This document shows positions 45,237 through 59,342 of a stretch of 64,000 bases of DNA, one piece after another. This stretch comes from Glossina fuscipes. Lineage: Eukaryota; Arthropoda; Insecta; Diptera; Glossinidae. The first letter of the stretch is position 1; the number at the start of each line of letters is the position of its first letter. The notes under the pieces are model-generated. The model worked only from the letters and a program-made list of their open reading frames with translations. It was not told the origin of the DNA and ran no database searches. The stretch is from NCBI RefSeq assembly GCF_014805625.2, contig NW_023998456.1, positions 3,290,324 to 3,354,323 on the forward strand. The letters run 5' to 3'. The translations under genes and the position numbers were made by a program.

Positions 45237-45361
45237 GTAAGTGCTATGGAAAAAGAGATAGAATGTTGCAAATAAAAAAGAAATAATTTGCTAAATTAAT
45301 TACCCGATGCAGTTATACTAAAATTGTGTTAATTTAATAATCGCCTTTTTTTAAATTTTAG
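45237..45361 (+). other. cathD: Probable 5' UTR intron of cathepsin D
   Basis: A strong donor AAAAG|GTAAGT at 45236/45237 and an acceptor TTAAATTTTAG ending at 45361, the base before the start codon. A 125-bp intron here would put the ATG as the first codon of its exon. Splice signals are the only evidence. Confidence 0.55.
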
Positions 45362-46694
<1,333 letters not shown>

Positions 46695-46812
46695 CACTTT
46701 GATATTATTCCTTTGCTTTGACTTATATTTGCTTTAAAGATTTACTGTCAATTTTCAAAATGTTGATTTCCTTAGTCACTAAAGTGTACTATTAAGTTAC
46801 TAATTTAATAAA

Positions 46813-49011
46813 CATTCCAACAAGAAATTGTATGAAATATGTCTAAATGACGTGAAAAAAGCCTGGTTAGTATAAATAATTCCCTCCCCACTAAGCTCTG
46901 TCTCCTCACTTGTTTAGATTCAGCAACAAAGAACAAAGAGTGCAGATGAAAAAAATTTCTGTCAGCAAAACAATAAATAGCAGCTCTTGCAATAGACTTT
47001 GCAGCATATGAATGTCGACGAATTGTTTACAAAATGGCTATCAAATTTTATCATTTATTGAATGCTTTGTCTGCTTCTGTAGGGAGAGGCCAAGTTTCGC
47101 CTTCGGCCAAATATAGAAAATTATTATTAAATGTTATTGTAAAACGATTGCAAAAAACAGCTTTTTACTGATAACACTATGAACTGTTGGATTGGGAAAT
47201 TGCATGCAAATATAAAAAAAACACTTCTTTTATCACCTATCACATATACACCGAATGTTTGTGCGGCTATGAGTAACAATTCTCTTTTCATACTTACGGA
47301 AGATATTTTGTCATGCAATTTGCGATTTTTGAAACAAGTCACCCAGCACCCGTTCACACAGAACAAAAATGTTGTAATCAGAGGCAATTGCCTGGAAATT
47401 TTCAAGAGTTATGGAAAATTCGGTTAATCAGACAACAAGTATGTCCACAATAAAACAAAAATCTGAAACTGAAAATGTGTCTGTGCAAAAATAGAAGCAC
47501 GTTTTTTCGGAGAAAAATGCTTTAGTAATCAAAATACGTGTGAAATTCAATATCGATACGGCCAAGCCTAGAATACATCAAAGTTGAGCGATAGACTTAG
47601 GGTGGAAGCCTAGAGTTAGGGTGGCCAAACTTAAAATCCATAGATGAAACTAGCTAAATGTACTCTAAAGAACTTTTGGGAAATATACCCATAGCATGAG
47701 ATGATCAAGTATAGTTCCCTGGATTGGAAAAATTTATAAAGAGTGCTACGTTGCCTAAATGCGATCAAGATTTGTTTTTTTTTATTTTTACAATAAGAAT
47801 TGAATAAGCGAAAACGGGGGAAAAAATGTGGTCACAGTTTTTGTTTCGTAGACGTGTGGGCGTTGTAGGCGTGTTCTTTGGAAAATTTGTAAGCGATATC
47901 TTCGTTTCCGCAGAGGAGAAAATGTTTCCATAGGCACTACGCACTCGCACGGACGAGCAGATGGGCAGATGAATGGACGGACGTGATGATGTGCTTTCCA
48001 AACTTTATATATATTTTATGAGGTTCTTCAATCTTGCTTCTGCGCGTTATAAAAGTTGTAAAAGAAAAAATGAATTTATGTGATACATTATAAGACGAAA
48101 TAGGTGTTTCGGATTTTTTCTCCTTTTTTGCAGCCGGTAAAGAATCTCTCATAAAATATGAGTTCAATTTCTTGTAGATTCATTTGACATAGTTTATGAG
48201 CGAAGCAAAAAACCAATTTTTTATTTCTTTTAAGAAACAGAGATGTTCTCAGTTTGCGTAGTAGACGTGCGTTTTGGCTGATTTGGCCCATTTTCAAAAA
48301 CGTTTTCAACGTGCTTGTAAGCGCTCTTAATCCATTTTTGGGGCCAGAAGAATGTTTACGGTAGACGTCGCACAGACGGACAAGCTTAATTCGATTTAGA
48401 GTTTGGTGCTGATCAAGAATATAAATTTTGTTCGGGCTCTTTCCGAGCGTTGCAACCGTTTAGGTTATATATTTTCTGTCGTTCGGTGATAGATGTAAAA
48501 AATCTCGTCTAAATAAACTTATTGCTGCATATCACCATTAATTAGGGCAAATGAAGATGATGAGATAAAAATTGAGATGAGTACATTGAGCCAGGAATAG
48601 AGAATGTCGGTATAACAATGAAGTGGCAAGACAAAGAGAATAAAATATCATAGTGTCATGTTTGGAGAGGACGAAAATGAAGGAAGTGGACATGAGGAAA
48701 CTTGAATAATAGCAACAAGGAAAAGGTTAATTGGTCATGCATGCCTTTGTAACAACGGGTAAAGGAGTCGTTTTTATGTGAATATAATTATTACCGCAAT
48801 TAATTATAAATACAATACTAATCGTAGTTACTATGCTTAAAAAAAATTTTTTTGATTTTTAAAAAATTTTCCCACCTCTTTGATATTTATGTAAGCTAAA
48901 CTTTACCATATGGTTTACCTATGAAACATATGATTACGCACTAAATAAGTCAAACGCATAGAACCCCGCGCGTGTTGTTATTAAAAAAAATTAAGATAAA
49001 ATTAACGAAAA
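46813..49011. other. Intergenic, one dispersed-repeat copy
   Basis: No gene supported. A plus-strand frame at 47179-47427 (ending FTQNKNVVIRGNCLEIFKSY) looks protein-like but has no assigned family. At 48366-48480, CACAGACGGACAAGCTTAAT followed by GTGCTGATCAAGAATATAAA belongs to the dispersed fly repeat family also at 22.46 and 51.7 kb. Confidence 0.4.
48366..48480 (+). repeat. Dispersed fly repeat, partial copy
   Basis: Contains CACAGACGGACAAG, TTCGATTTAGAG and GCTGATCAAGAATATAAATT, the order typical of the repeat scattered through higher-fly non-coding DNA. Confidence 0.55.
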
Positions 49012-49926
49012 ATGGATATATCCTCGCAACAATCAACTGAGCGAAAACGACGCTATAAGGAATTGCTAAATGATTTAAAGAAACAAAACGACATTGATCA
49101 TAATTTCTCGGTCGATGATTTGGTGAAACTACAGCGAAATATTGAAATTAACAATGAGATTCATGAGGAAAATGCTACAGCCATGAAGGAATCGCATAAT
49201 AATAATGCTGAAATACTAATGGATGCTCACGTTTTGAAAGGCTTTCACGAGGTGATATCGAAGATGTTTGTTGAAAGTTCGGGATTCAATGATGCCGCTT
49301 ACGCTCATGCATTAAATTCTTTTATTAATCGAAGTGAGAAAAGCGATTGGGATATTTTAGCTAATATCGCTATGGAAGTCAATAAGGCGGTTTACACAAA
49401 ATCGAGTATGCTAGGCGCAGCTGATATTGAGCCCAGAGAACGTTTAACTAAGGAACGTCAGAAACGTCGTCCAAAAACATCAACGCAAGAAAAACGTCCA
49501 GAAGTTATAGGCAAATTAAAACGCAAAGATCGCGGTGCTGAGAAAATCAATATAATACTGAAACAAGTGAATGATTTATATAAAGCGAACAATTGTCGAC
49601 CAATACCTTTCTATAAATTGATTATTGATCCTGAAAATTTTATGAATACTGTGGAAAATGCCTTTCAGATCTCTTTTCTGGCTCGAGACGGTAACATTGC
49701 TATCGAACGAGGTGAGGATTCGTACCCGCAAATTCGGGTTGCAAATTCAGACGAAGTAAAAAGTAAGATGGAAACCACGCAGGCAATTTGCTCATTGAAC
49801 GTGGAATTATGCGAGAAAATGAAAAGTTTTTACGGAATAGAAGAGTCAATGCTTGTTGTACCAGAGGATGAAGACTCGTCCGACGAAAGTGAGCATTCAG
49901 AAAATGATGATATCAATGTACAATAA
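49012..49926 (+). CDS. Nse4: Nse4, kleisin subunit of the SMC5/6 complex
   Basis: A single exon of 304 residues, somewhat shorter than yeast Nse4 and near metazoan lengths. The N-terminal part has a basic helix (ERKRRYKELLNDLKKQND) and the NSE4/EID-type helical region that binds the SMC6 neck. A basic linker (residues about 140-185, KERQKRRPK, KLKRKDRG) follows. The C-terminal winged-helix domain is clear: PIPFYKLIIDPENFMNTVEN, then AFQISFLARDGNIAIE and YPQIRV, matching the F-x-K-x-x-x-x-P-x-x-F-x-x-T-V-E-N-x-F-x-x-S-F-L-x-R-D-G block that binds SMC5. The tail is acidic. The role is to bridge SMC5 and SMC6 heads, supporting DNA repair and recombination. A start at the first ATG is in good context (AAAAATGG). 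The stop overlaps an AATAAA. Being intronless, it could in principle be a retrocopy, but the frame is fully intact. Confidence 0.92.
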   Translation: MDISSQQSTERKRRYKELLNDLKKQNDIDHNFSVDDLVKLQRNIEINNEIHEENATAMKESHNNNAEILMDAHVLKGFHEVISKMFVESSGFNDAAYAHALNSFINRSEKSDWDILANIAMEVNKAVYTKSSMLGAADIEPRERLTKERQKRRPKTSTQEKRPEVIGKLKRKDRGAEKINIILKQVNDLYKANNCRPIPFYKLIIDPENFMNTVENAFQISFLARDGNIAIERGEDSYPQIRVANSDEVKSKMETTQAICSLNVELCEKMKSFYGIEESMLVVPEDEDSSDESEHSENDDINVQ

Positions 49927-51690
49927 AATCTCTAATTATTATTTATTATTATAATTATTATTTGTTATAATTATTATTTATTTATACGCAGTAGGTGGAG
50001 ATTAGGCTTAGACTTCAATCAGAATTGTCTAACGATATTCTTTTTTTCATTATGGATTTAGTATATACAAAAAACCGAGCGATAATCGAAAAGGAAAGTT
50101 CCTCTTTCTTTTTTTTACCACAAAGGTCTTTTAAGGAGTATTACTAGTTAAAGATCATAAGAAATAATCAGTATAGATATAAAATGCTTTAAAAATGATT
50201 ATAGAATAAATAAAGAAATTGTTCATCTTACGTGCAGTTGCTTTCCTTTAAAAGTACTAAGTCTGCTTCAGTAGTCAAGAAGCCAAAGGCATTGGTACAC
50301 CTAGACTACGTCGAATTCTTCGCAACTACTCCCACTAGTCAAGATAGCTATGGCCAAATTTCGATGATGGTGATGAATTTTGTAGAAAAGAAGATCTTCA
50401 TTCGATCTTACATGATATTATTTCGAATTAGAAGGATGGCGTCTTTCGAGGGATTATTGACATGCATCTATGTCAGAATTAGTTAAGATACGGATTTTAA
50501 ATACACACCTGTTGTGAGGATCTTTTTTTAAATAATGTCATTGTCGATCTGCTGTTGGAAAAAACTACAAACCTTTCGGTACCTCCAGATGCGGCAATAT
50601 GAACTGTCTGTGTTATCGCTAGAAGAAATCTCCCCAAAAATTTTGGATTTACCAAAAAATTCCGCGTACCTAGACCTGACACTCCTTGACCAACTGAGCT
50701 ACCGGTGACATAAATCGTAAAATCATTCTTTTGCTACAATCGGAGTATTACCGACATGTAATGCTTTTTTGTACTGGCTATTGACAAGAAAGAACTAAGA
50801 TCTGTTTTGCACAAACCTCTACTTTGTACAAATCTCCAGACTGAAATAGGTTTCACTTTGTTGAAAATGCGATAAATTTTAAATAGTAATTTCGCTTCAC
50901 ATGTGCTGGGGGCTATCACCCGGTCTGAAAATTTTTGGTTTGGAATTTCTTTAGCTGTCAGAAGTAAAGCCCTTTTAGAGATCGGCACCTCATCAACAGC
51001 AGCTCTAAGAATGGAAACCATGGCTGAGCAGGAGAGATCTGTGCACCGTTTTAGCCGTTTGTTTTGAAAAGTCTTTATTATTTTCGTAACATAGTCCGCA
51101 ATGGTGCAAGTGGGGGAGGCGAAATATCTATTTTTGAGCAATCAAATGATTTGTAAATTGTGCGTGCTTTCCTTAGGGAAAACCCCGTAAAAACAAAAGT
51201 CACCAGATTAACAATGTTAGACCCAGACTGAGATTTATTAAGAAATTTGGATCGATAGGCTTGCGTTAATAAGCCTGCCGACGAACTTAAAAGAAGTCGT
51301 TTGATTAAACGCGGTTCCTCTTTTCTATGTAAATTTGATGGGAAATGCCATAACTTTCGTAACATATATCGTAGCTAGGCAAAAGTCGTTGTACATTTTA
51401 TGGAGATTATATTATTATTATAATTTTTTGTCTCCGTAGATTTATACATTTTTATAATAAGTTTCATAATATTTAACTAGTACAAGCACTATAGTCGGTC
51501 AAACGTCACCTTAACCATACAACACTCTCACAATTCTTCAGCCGTTATGTTAGAAGTGATCGAAGAAGTGGACCGATCCGAACTCTTCTCAATAGCGTTC
51601 ATCCTTGCGTCAAACCGCGTCAGTATATCAAATAGCACCAAAATGTCTCGAAAATTCCGACCTACAGCTTGAACATATGTTTCTATGGTA
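49927..51690. other. Repeat-rich intergenic region, no gene recognised
   Basis: Starts with ATT/TAT-rich sequence to 49985. A plus frame at 50232-50486 contains KPKALVHLDYVEFFATTPTS, weakly like the first aspartate region of an LTR-element integrase (H-x-D-Y-x-G-P-F), but nothing supports it. Minus frames 51141-50734 (135 codons) and 51365-51078 are open and protein-like but unassigned. Around 50685-50706 the minus strand reads CCGGTAGCTCAGTTGGTCAA, a perfect tRNA A-box-like word, without a matching B box. Confidence 0.35.
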
Positions 51691-51699
51691 ACAGATTAG

Positions 51700-51805
51700 T
51701 CGGACAGACAAACGGATGGACACACAGAATCATTCTCTAAATCGATCAGTATAATAAATGCGTCTATCTTAAGCCCTTTTTTGGTGTTACGTACGTGCGT
51801 ACAAA
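51700..51805 (+). repeat. Dispersed fly repeat, copy
   Basis: CGGACAGACAAACGGATGGA, then AAATCGATCAGTATAATAAATG, CGTCTATCTTA and GGTGTTACGTACGTGCG, collinear with the copy at 22457-22560. Confidence 0.6.
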
Positions 51806-51809
51806 CTAA

Positions 51810-54800
51810 TGCGCCCTGCCTCACAGGTAAGGTAGGATACAAAAAACATATTTTCATTCTTTATTATCTCTTCATATATTTTCTAATCTTGCATTAATTT
51901 ATTACGACTAACTCATCTCTTAAAAATATTAAACTTGTTTATTCTATAATATTTTAGAAGCTTACCGTAAATCATCATTTCCATTGAGTGGAAATGTAAA
52001 GGGTGGGTTTTTTTAAAAACGATTTTTTGGAATTTCCGATAATAGTTTTTGAAACAGCAATAACGGCGAATAGTAATTAACATGGCGACAAATGTCTTAT
52101 TAGAGCCGCTAATTTCAATATTATTATGCCGAAAATTATCCGAAATATCATTAAGGAAATCCAAAAAGTTGAAATCCTAACAGCAATCATTGTTTTCATT
52201 TTCATAGAACTTCGATGAGCTTCTTCTCATTTTCATAGAACTGACTACAGCTTTTTTTCAAGTACGCACCGTTTTTTGCACTTGCAAATAAAATGATATG
52301 CGACGCCTTGAAAACACAATTTTTCTTTGTTTCGCTTTCAAGTTGTAATAAATAATGGCACATAAGCGAATTAGCGTTAGTCAGTTTAGAAAATTTCCTA
52401 AATCGTACTCTCTTAGTAGGAACATTCTACTTCCGGTGTTATCAAACTTATAAAAACTTGGATTTAGAACGTCAAATTGGGAATAGGCAAGTAAAACTTC
52501 TGACCTAATGAACTAAGTATAGTAAAAAGTAAAAAAAAGACGTGGCGCAGAAGTAACAAGACGTTAATCAAATATAGTTTAATTACGATATAGGAAGAAA
52601 TAGAAAAGTAAAAAAAGGATAACAAATATATACCAAACCTATATACCTAACTTTATTAAGGCCCAAACGAAGAACCATCTCCGTCTCCATCTTTTATTTG
52701 GATCCTACCCTAATAAAGATTTTCACTAAAATTGGCCGTTTGTAAAGCAGAAAGTTAAGTTTTAACATGTGTGTGTAGTAATTTCATATAAAACTGAACT
52801 CTACATTGTTTGCACCGTCGCCATCAAATTTTGGATTCTGTCTTGTGTAGGAATTAAACTTGTACTACAGCAGCTTGCGTTTTGGCCCCGCTGCCCCACG
52901 CACTTTACATAGAAACAAGACAAAATTTTTGTGTTCTATAAAAAAATAAGAATTAGACAATGTGGCGTAGGGTATTTAATGGTCGACCTTGTCCGACTAT
53001 AATGTTCTAACTTGTTTTTTCTTTCTATTCGAGGAGTGGGAAGTAACAAAAGTCTAAAGTCAGTTTGAAATGAGACTGGTACTCTTTAAACGTCTTCACA
53101 CGTCTGCCATAAAACAGGCTTTCCCATCGGATGGATTACAGTTTATATATCCAGCAATCAACGTTAGCTTTGTTTTTTACGCTCGCATTCGATCATTCCG
53201 TTGACTTACACAGCCTGCTTCTCATAGTCAATGCCATTTTTCGTATTTGGTATATTGTTTTCAAAATCATTGAATTTTGTAAATTCCCATAAATATTTTA
53301 AAGATTTAAGCGCAAAGAGACCACCACTGAATATGTGTGGCCTGGTCGTTTATTTCAGTGCATTTTAGAACAATTTACATTTTTCAGCACAAAATTTTAT
53401 GTTTACATCGTTCTGCCGTTTATTTTGTTATTTTCTCTCTTTTCATTGCTCGTTTTACTTTTTAGTAAACCTTTCGAAGTTTTGTGGGGACTAAATTTTT
53501 CATTTGAGTCTCACGAGTCGTCAAACTTGTTGGATATGTAATACGTATTGAATGGGTTCGAAGACTTAAATTAAGCATTTCAATTCGATTGAAGACTCAT
53601 TGCAACCTATCGTTGTCTCTTTAAAACCACCCCGAAATTGCTTTTCAAACCCTACAAACCCTCAACAAGCGTTACAAACAATCAAAACAGCCAAGAATCA
53701 ACCGCGATCACGCCAGACAAATTGCTTTTGGTCGTAGTATCTCAAAAGAGCGTACGTTTGCGGAGGAAAAAAAACGGCTTGAAAATATTTTACCATAGTC
53801 GCTTTGCGGCGCGGAGACCAGTACAAATATTTTACGGAAATGTATGCAAAGCAAGTGGGAAGATTATAAATTACACGAAATACCAAAATTTCGCGAACTT
53901 CCTGATTACCTTTTCGCCTTTCGAGATTATTCTCCTCGCACATAGCGCGCATTTTTAATTTGTTGTTCCTTTTAAGAGAATAAAAGAAAAAAAACAACAC
54001 TAAAAGACATTTTGTTCTTCGGGATTTAAAGCATAGCTAAGTTTCTTGTAGGATAGGTATACCGAAATGCTGCTGCAAATTTTGTCCCTCAATAAGCGCA
54101 ACGAAAATACCAGATAAAAACGTCGTAATCGGTTCTTACGAATATAAGCCTTACAAGAAGTGAGTGAGAAGAAGATGTTTTATCATCCATCGCTAGATAC
54201 ACGTCTTTCACATCTATCCAACATAATATAAATTTTGGGTTGTGAAAGACCGTCCTTTTCTTAATATAGTCATAAGGATGCAAGTGCCGCTCAATCACAA
54301 TAGTCCACTGATCGATTAAAAAAGGAATCTCTGATGATTAAAGACACATTCCAGTTCAGTGCTGTTGAAATAAGAGGACAAATGCCGTCTTGCTGAGAAA
54401 TCTCCGTTTCAGCAATATCTTCCCGCAGTCGTTTTGCTTTTAATAATTGGCACAACTGTATCAGTTGTTGTTCTTGCTGTTCACCCACGATTGTTTTTGT
54501 TCTATAGGAGCATCTCATAACACCCTACAGCTAGCTAAACGCTGTTGTTAAATGAGGTTGCGCAGGATATCCGCCTTTACCGGCGACGTCGCTAATTTGC
54601 TTGATCAGTAGACTCATTTTTTAAGCTTTTGACACTGTTTCATTTCCATTTTCTATCACTCGTCACGACTTAAGGACATATGCTGTGATTTAAGAAGAAG
54701 AATTGACAATTCCAGCCGGCAAGGCAACACTTTTTGACACAGAATTCGGCTCACTCATCAACGCTGCCATACACTTTGTTGGATGCATTTACTTCACCCA

Positions 54801-55300
54801 GGGTAATAATTCGTAGTGAAAATCTTGAAATATAACGTCTTTCTCTACGTAAGGCGGCAACAATTCCTTTTTCTTCGTAAACTTTCTTATCACTGCACTT
54901 CGTCATTGTACATTTGAAAAAAAAAAATATTTGCACGGCTGAGAAAAATTTTGAGAAGCTTACTTCTTCTTCAAAGTAAGTAATTTTATGATGCTTACGT
55001 CCAATATCACTCAAGTGGCCGAAGTTCCAGACAAAATTCGTAAAGTTTCGTGATATCTATGCAAAAACTTTGTGTGCACAATAGGGTTTACAAAATAAAC
55101 AAGTTATTTCAAATTTGATAAAAGTTCCCATTAAATTTACCGGTTTCAAAAAATGCACAATTAACACACGATATTGCCATATCGTATAGTGTACTAAAAT
55201 TGCCAACTTTGAAAATATTTTTGACCGCTCAAGACGTGTTCTTAACTTTAAATAAAATTTCTTTGTTTTAGAAAATTCAATAAAGAATAGATTCTAAAAA
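51810..55300. other. Intergenic, unassigned frames only
   Basis: AT-rich. Minus frames at 52164-51913, 54000-53698, 54298-54089, 54518-54291 and 55014-54751, and plus frames at 53335 and 53638, show no family motifs. The frame at 55014-54751 begins MSDIGRKHHKITYFEEE next to a GTAAGC donor-like site and could be a real exon, but I cannot support it. No other feature seen. Confidence 0.35.
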
Positions 55301-55310
55301 GGGTTTAATT

Positions 55311-55432
55311 GCATGAATTATGATCAAAATATATTTTACCGACCGCTAACTTGCACGATTTATGATCAAAATAAATTGTACAAACCGCTAACTTCCATGA
55401 ATTATGTTCAAAATATATTCTACAACCAGGCG
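55311..55432 (+). repeat. 42-bp tandem repeat, about 2.8 copies
   Basis: Units starting at 55311, 55353 and 55395 (GCATGAATTATGATCAAAAT, GCACGATTTATGATCAAAAT, CCATGAATTATGTTCAAAAT), each followed by ATATT(T/C)TAC and the first two by CCGCTAACTT. Period is 42 bases. Confidence 0.9.
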
Positions 55433-55439
55433 TAATAAA

Positions 55440-58400
55440 GTCATTTCGCTGCTTATGCTATGTTTATTAATAATACATTTGTTGTTGTCACGATTGTTTG
55501 TATTCGTTAGAAATATTTTATAGATAGTACGTTACATTAACGTATTGAGCAAAAATTGTATTGCATGAATTATATCATTATAGTCATGTTATATAAAAAA
55601 ATTAACAATACCAAATGGAACCATAGAAGAAGAACTTTGCGTTTACATTGCGTCTTGTTTACATATTACAACGAATCCCCCGCTGTTGACTGCTGAATAA
55701 CAGAAGAAGAATTGTAAAATAATGAAAAGTTAACTGAAAAGAAAAATTGAAGGAGAAATTTTTAAACTGCAATTGTTTGCTTTCAAAAGTGTTCCGCTAC
55801 CAAATGAATAATGAAATTTTGAAAAACATGGGATCTAGCTTATTAATATATTTGGAAGCTATTTGTTATAAAACTCATTTTTGGAATGAGATAATTGCAG
55901 ATGATAACAAATTTCAGCTCGTGTGAGAGTAACTGGCTCGCTCATTTAATTACTCTCGTACGAGCCGAAATTTGTTTACAATTACAAATGCAATAAGTGC
56001 TAATGACATGCGGCATATACAATACATCTAACTGCCAAATTTATTAGGGTTCGAACGAAGAATATCGGATTCTTATTGAACCTTATCTGACGCGCAGAAA
56101 AAGAAAAATGGAGAATTTTGTGTGAGAAATATTTTAAAATGTGGAAATGTGGTAAAAAGGTGACTCATCTGACCAGCGCACAGAGAAATTCGATAAAATT
56201 TGGAAAATTATTTAAATTGTACTCATCAGTAATCAATTGGCACTCATGTTTCAACATTCCCTTGCAATTTTACGAAAAGGAGGTCGTAAAGAAAAAATCA
56301 ACTCTCTAGTGGTTCAGCCATTAGCAACGAAAATTTGACGCATTGAGCTTGATTATAGGTTATGGGGAAATATTAAGAACTATAATGTCGGGAAAATTTC
56401 AGAAACAGTGCCTTTCTGCAAGTCTACAACCGTGGAAACAATATTGTTAGTCGGTACATACTGCATCTTTCCCTGCAGTCCTCTCTCGAATTCAACAAAA
56501 GAACATGTCAACTGCGCCCAAAAAGTAAGCTTTCCTATCCTCCTTCAAATTCGACTGACGAGAAAGGAAATTCCTAATTTCATTGCGGATCAAACATTTG
56601 AAGAAATGCGCTTGATGTGCTACGATGCTCAACAAAAAAATTACTTAGAACGGTTTCATCAAAAATTTCTAAAAGAAGCCATGGATGTCAACTCGAAAAT
56701 GAAGTGGCGAAATGCATGTTTTAGACTTTCTTAAATACTGGCAACAGAAATGCGAACGAGAAAAGGTAGAAAATTTCAATGTTGAAACATACTATACCTC
56801 AGAGGTTTATTTTGACCGGATTAAGTTTTACCGCTGGGTTCTTTCCACAAATTAAGTTCTACAGCTGCGTTATTCCACATCGTTACAAATTAAGTTCTAC
56901 AGGTGGGTGATTTTCCACATACTTTACAAAGTTTGCATAAATATTTATTGGGTTACGCTCTACGGGTCTGGTCGTAAATATGCCTACATTACCCAGCGCG
57001 TGAAAACATAACTGAAGGCTTCAAAATATTGCCGCCGATTCGCTATAGCATATACCTTAAACGCCAATAATTTAGGCAATGGCATATATTAACAAATGAT
57101 TAAGAAAAAGCTACCTATTTTAAATATTTGCTCCCAGGCATTCAAGATCAGCTTCAGAGGCGAATAAGGTTTAACATTTATATAAAGAAATATAAGAAAA
57201 AAGGAAATATTAATACTTAATGTAATAAGTCTATGACCACATCAATCATATTGCAACAAAACTCGTAGCTTTGCATATCCACCGGTGAGCAATCCGTGGC
57301 TATGTAAATTTTTGAAACTACATCAAACAAAAAAGCCTTCTCGATACCACAGTTCTACCAAATATAAATAAAAAATTAATTATTATATTGTTATTACTAT
57401 TTTGTGCCTTCGCCTTTCAATGACTCTTATTTGTTTTTATATTGGGTAGGGAATTTTAAGAATTTCGGCATTAGCGTTGTCCCATTTCTAATATAATGTA
57501 ATGTAATGTAATGTAGTATAATGTATTTTAAAAACATAGGCTTTTATATGATTGGCGAGTATTTGAATTAAAATGTTCAATTTTCGTCAATTTTCAACTA
57601 GAAGACAAGCCAATTTAAATTAACTTATCGACCAGTAGTAGCTACAGATGGCAGTAAAGTCAGTTAGCAATTTGTTTAACAAGCTGTGAGAAAAAGAGTC
57701 TTCACATAAATCTTGACAAGTGGAGGAAACTACTATTAATTGATTTTTTTTCGCCCAAGATAGAAAAACCAGTGCTCAAATATGAGCTTTGTTCGTAACA
57801 GACGTTCGATTTATTGGTGCTTTGCACTTTTTCAATTTGAGATTTTTCAGTGAGAAAATTTTCAAAAAATATTCCAGTACTGAGACATCAACCAGTTGCC
57901 GTTTATGCAGATCACACAAACGTTTAGGCATAGTAATTAACGGGCGAACATTCTCTAGTAAAGCAAGAAGAATAGTGCGAGACAATTCAATCTGATGATC
58001 GAGCTTCCAAACTTGGAACAATATAAGATTTTCTATTCGAGTAATTGTTAGTACTATCCGCAAAAGGTCCTTGGCAATAAAAATCACCCAAATTGAAGCA
58101 TAAGAAAACCATCCATTCTTCAAGAATGTGATTTTTGAGAGTATAATTTTTAGTAATTTGCTTTAGCTTCTTGCTCGGCACCACACTGAGAGCATCTGTT
58201 TCGTCATCAAGTAGTTTTTGTTGAAATTCGTGCTTACGATTGTATTCACGATCAAAAAACAAGGAAAAGTAATCACAACCTATAAGCAGATAACAAAATG
58301 AATAATTTTTTATTTTACTTTTGCAGATATTGATGATACACGTGATGATATAAAAAAGTTAATTATCTCTGTTGTCGATTTTGCCAAAGTAACGGCAATG

Positions 58401-59340
58401 ACAACGGCAACGGCAACGTCAGCTTTTGCTTAAAAGTTGGCATCATCCTGAAAGTTTAATGAAACATGGTCGTGAACATGCCGCCAACGTCTTATCTGTT
58501 GCGGCAATACAATCACAACGCAAGGACAAACTATGCAATATGAACACACAAGCCCGTTCTGCCATAAAAACTGGTCAGTGCCTAATTATGTTGCCTTTTA
58601 ATTATTTAGATAGTTTATATAGAAACACTTTACCATTTTGATTTTAAATGGGATCTTTTTATGCAAGTTGCATTTTATAGCGCTACTAATAACTTCAATG
58701 GCGTTTTTAGGGATAATAGGGCTTTTTGTCGTTCTAGAAATATTGCAGAGCTCTCGATAGTATTTACATTTAAAGAAAACATATTTCCTTTAATTGCGAT
58801 TTTTTAAGAAGAGTACTGAAAAGTATTTTAAAAAATAAAATTGCGTGGTGTCCCTTTAAATATACTATCAGCGTAATACAAGAAAGCGATTTTCGACGCC
58901 ACACTTGAGGTACCGTGATAGGCGCGTTGCCAAAGCCCCGCTTGTTAATATAATATAATATAACATAACTATATGACCTTACCTTATATAATCTTACCTT
59001 GCCTTTGCTTTTTTATTTATTTATTTTATTTCTTTCACTTATACTAGAAACTCAACTAAACAAATAACAGTCGAGTTCAATTGGCTCTTAATGCTAAAAC
59101 TTATATTAAATAACAATAAAATTGAGTATAAGCATAATAAAACAAATAAGAAGAAGAAAAAAAAAGAAAAAGAAAAAAAAGCATGTACACTATCAGCATA
59201 GGGACACACTTACAACCGGTACAGGACCAAATTGCAAATGAACCCCTAAGCCATCGCAAACATGGATAAGCCTGGCAACCGATAATAAATTGACAATAAT
59301 TCATTTTCGAAACGTAACGACTTTTTAAGGATAAAAGCTA
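55440..59340. other. Intergenic, no gene recognised
   Basis: No supported gene. Unassigned plus frames lie at 56118-56309 and 56408-56734 (the latter with a helical EEMRLMCYDAQQKNYLERF). Minus frames lie at 58262-57987 and 58123-57776. At 58318-58580 a plus-strand stretch with a TTTTGCAG acceptor-like site reads DIDDTRDDIKKLIISVVDFA and later LMKHGREHAANVLSVAAIQS, which is exon-like but unassigned. A (TAATG)n microsatellite is at about 57494-57525. Confidence 0.35.
57494..57525 (+). repeat. (TAATG)n microsatellite
   Basis: About five to six ATAATGTAATG-type units with small changes. Confidence 0.75.
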
Positions 59341-59342
59341 GT

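Noticed and set aside
50232..50486. LTR retrotransposon integrase
   Set aside because: Only one short weak resemblance (HLDY-x-x-FF). There is no zinc-binding HHCC, no second Asp or Glu, no LTRs and no protease or RT nearby.
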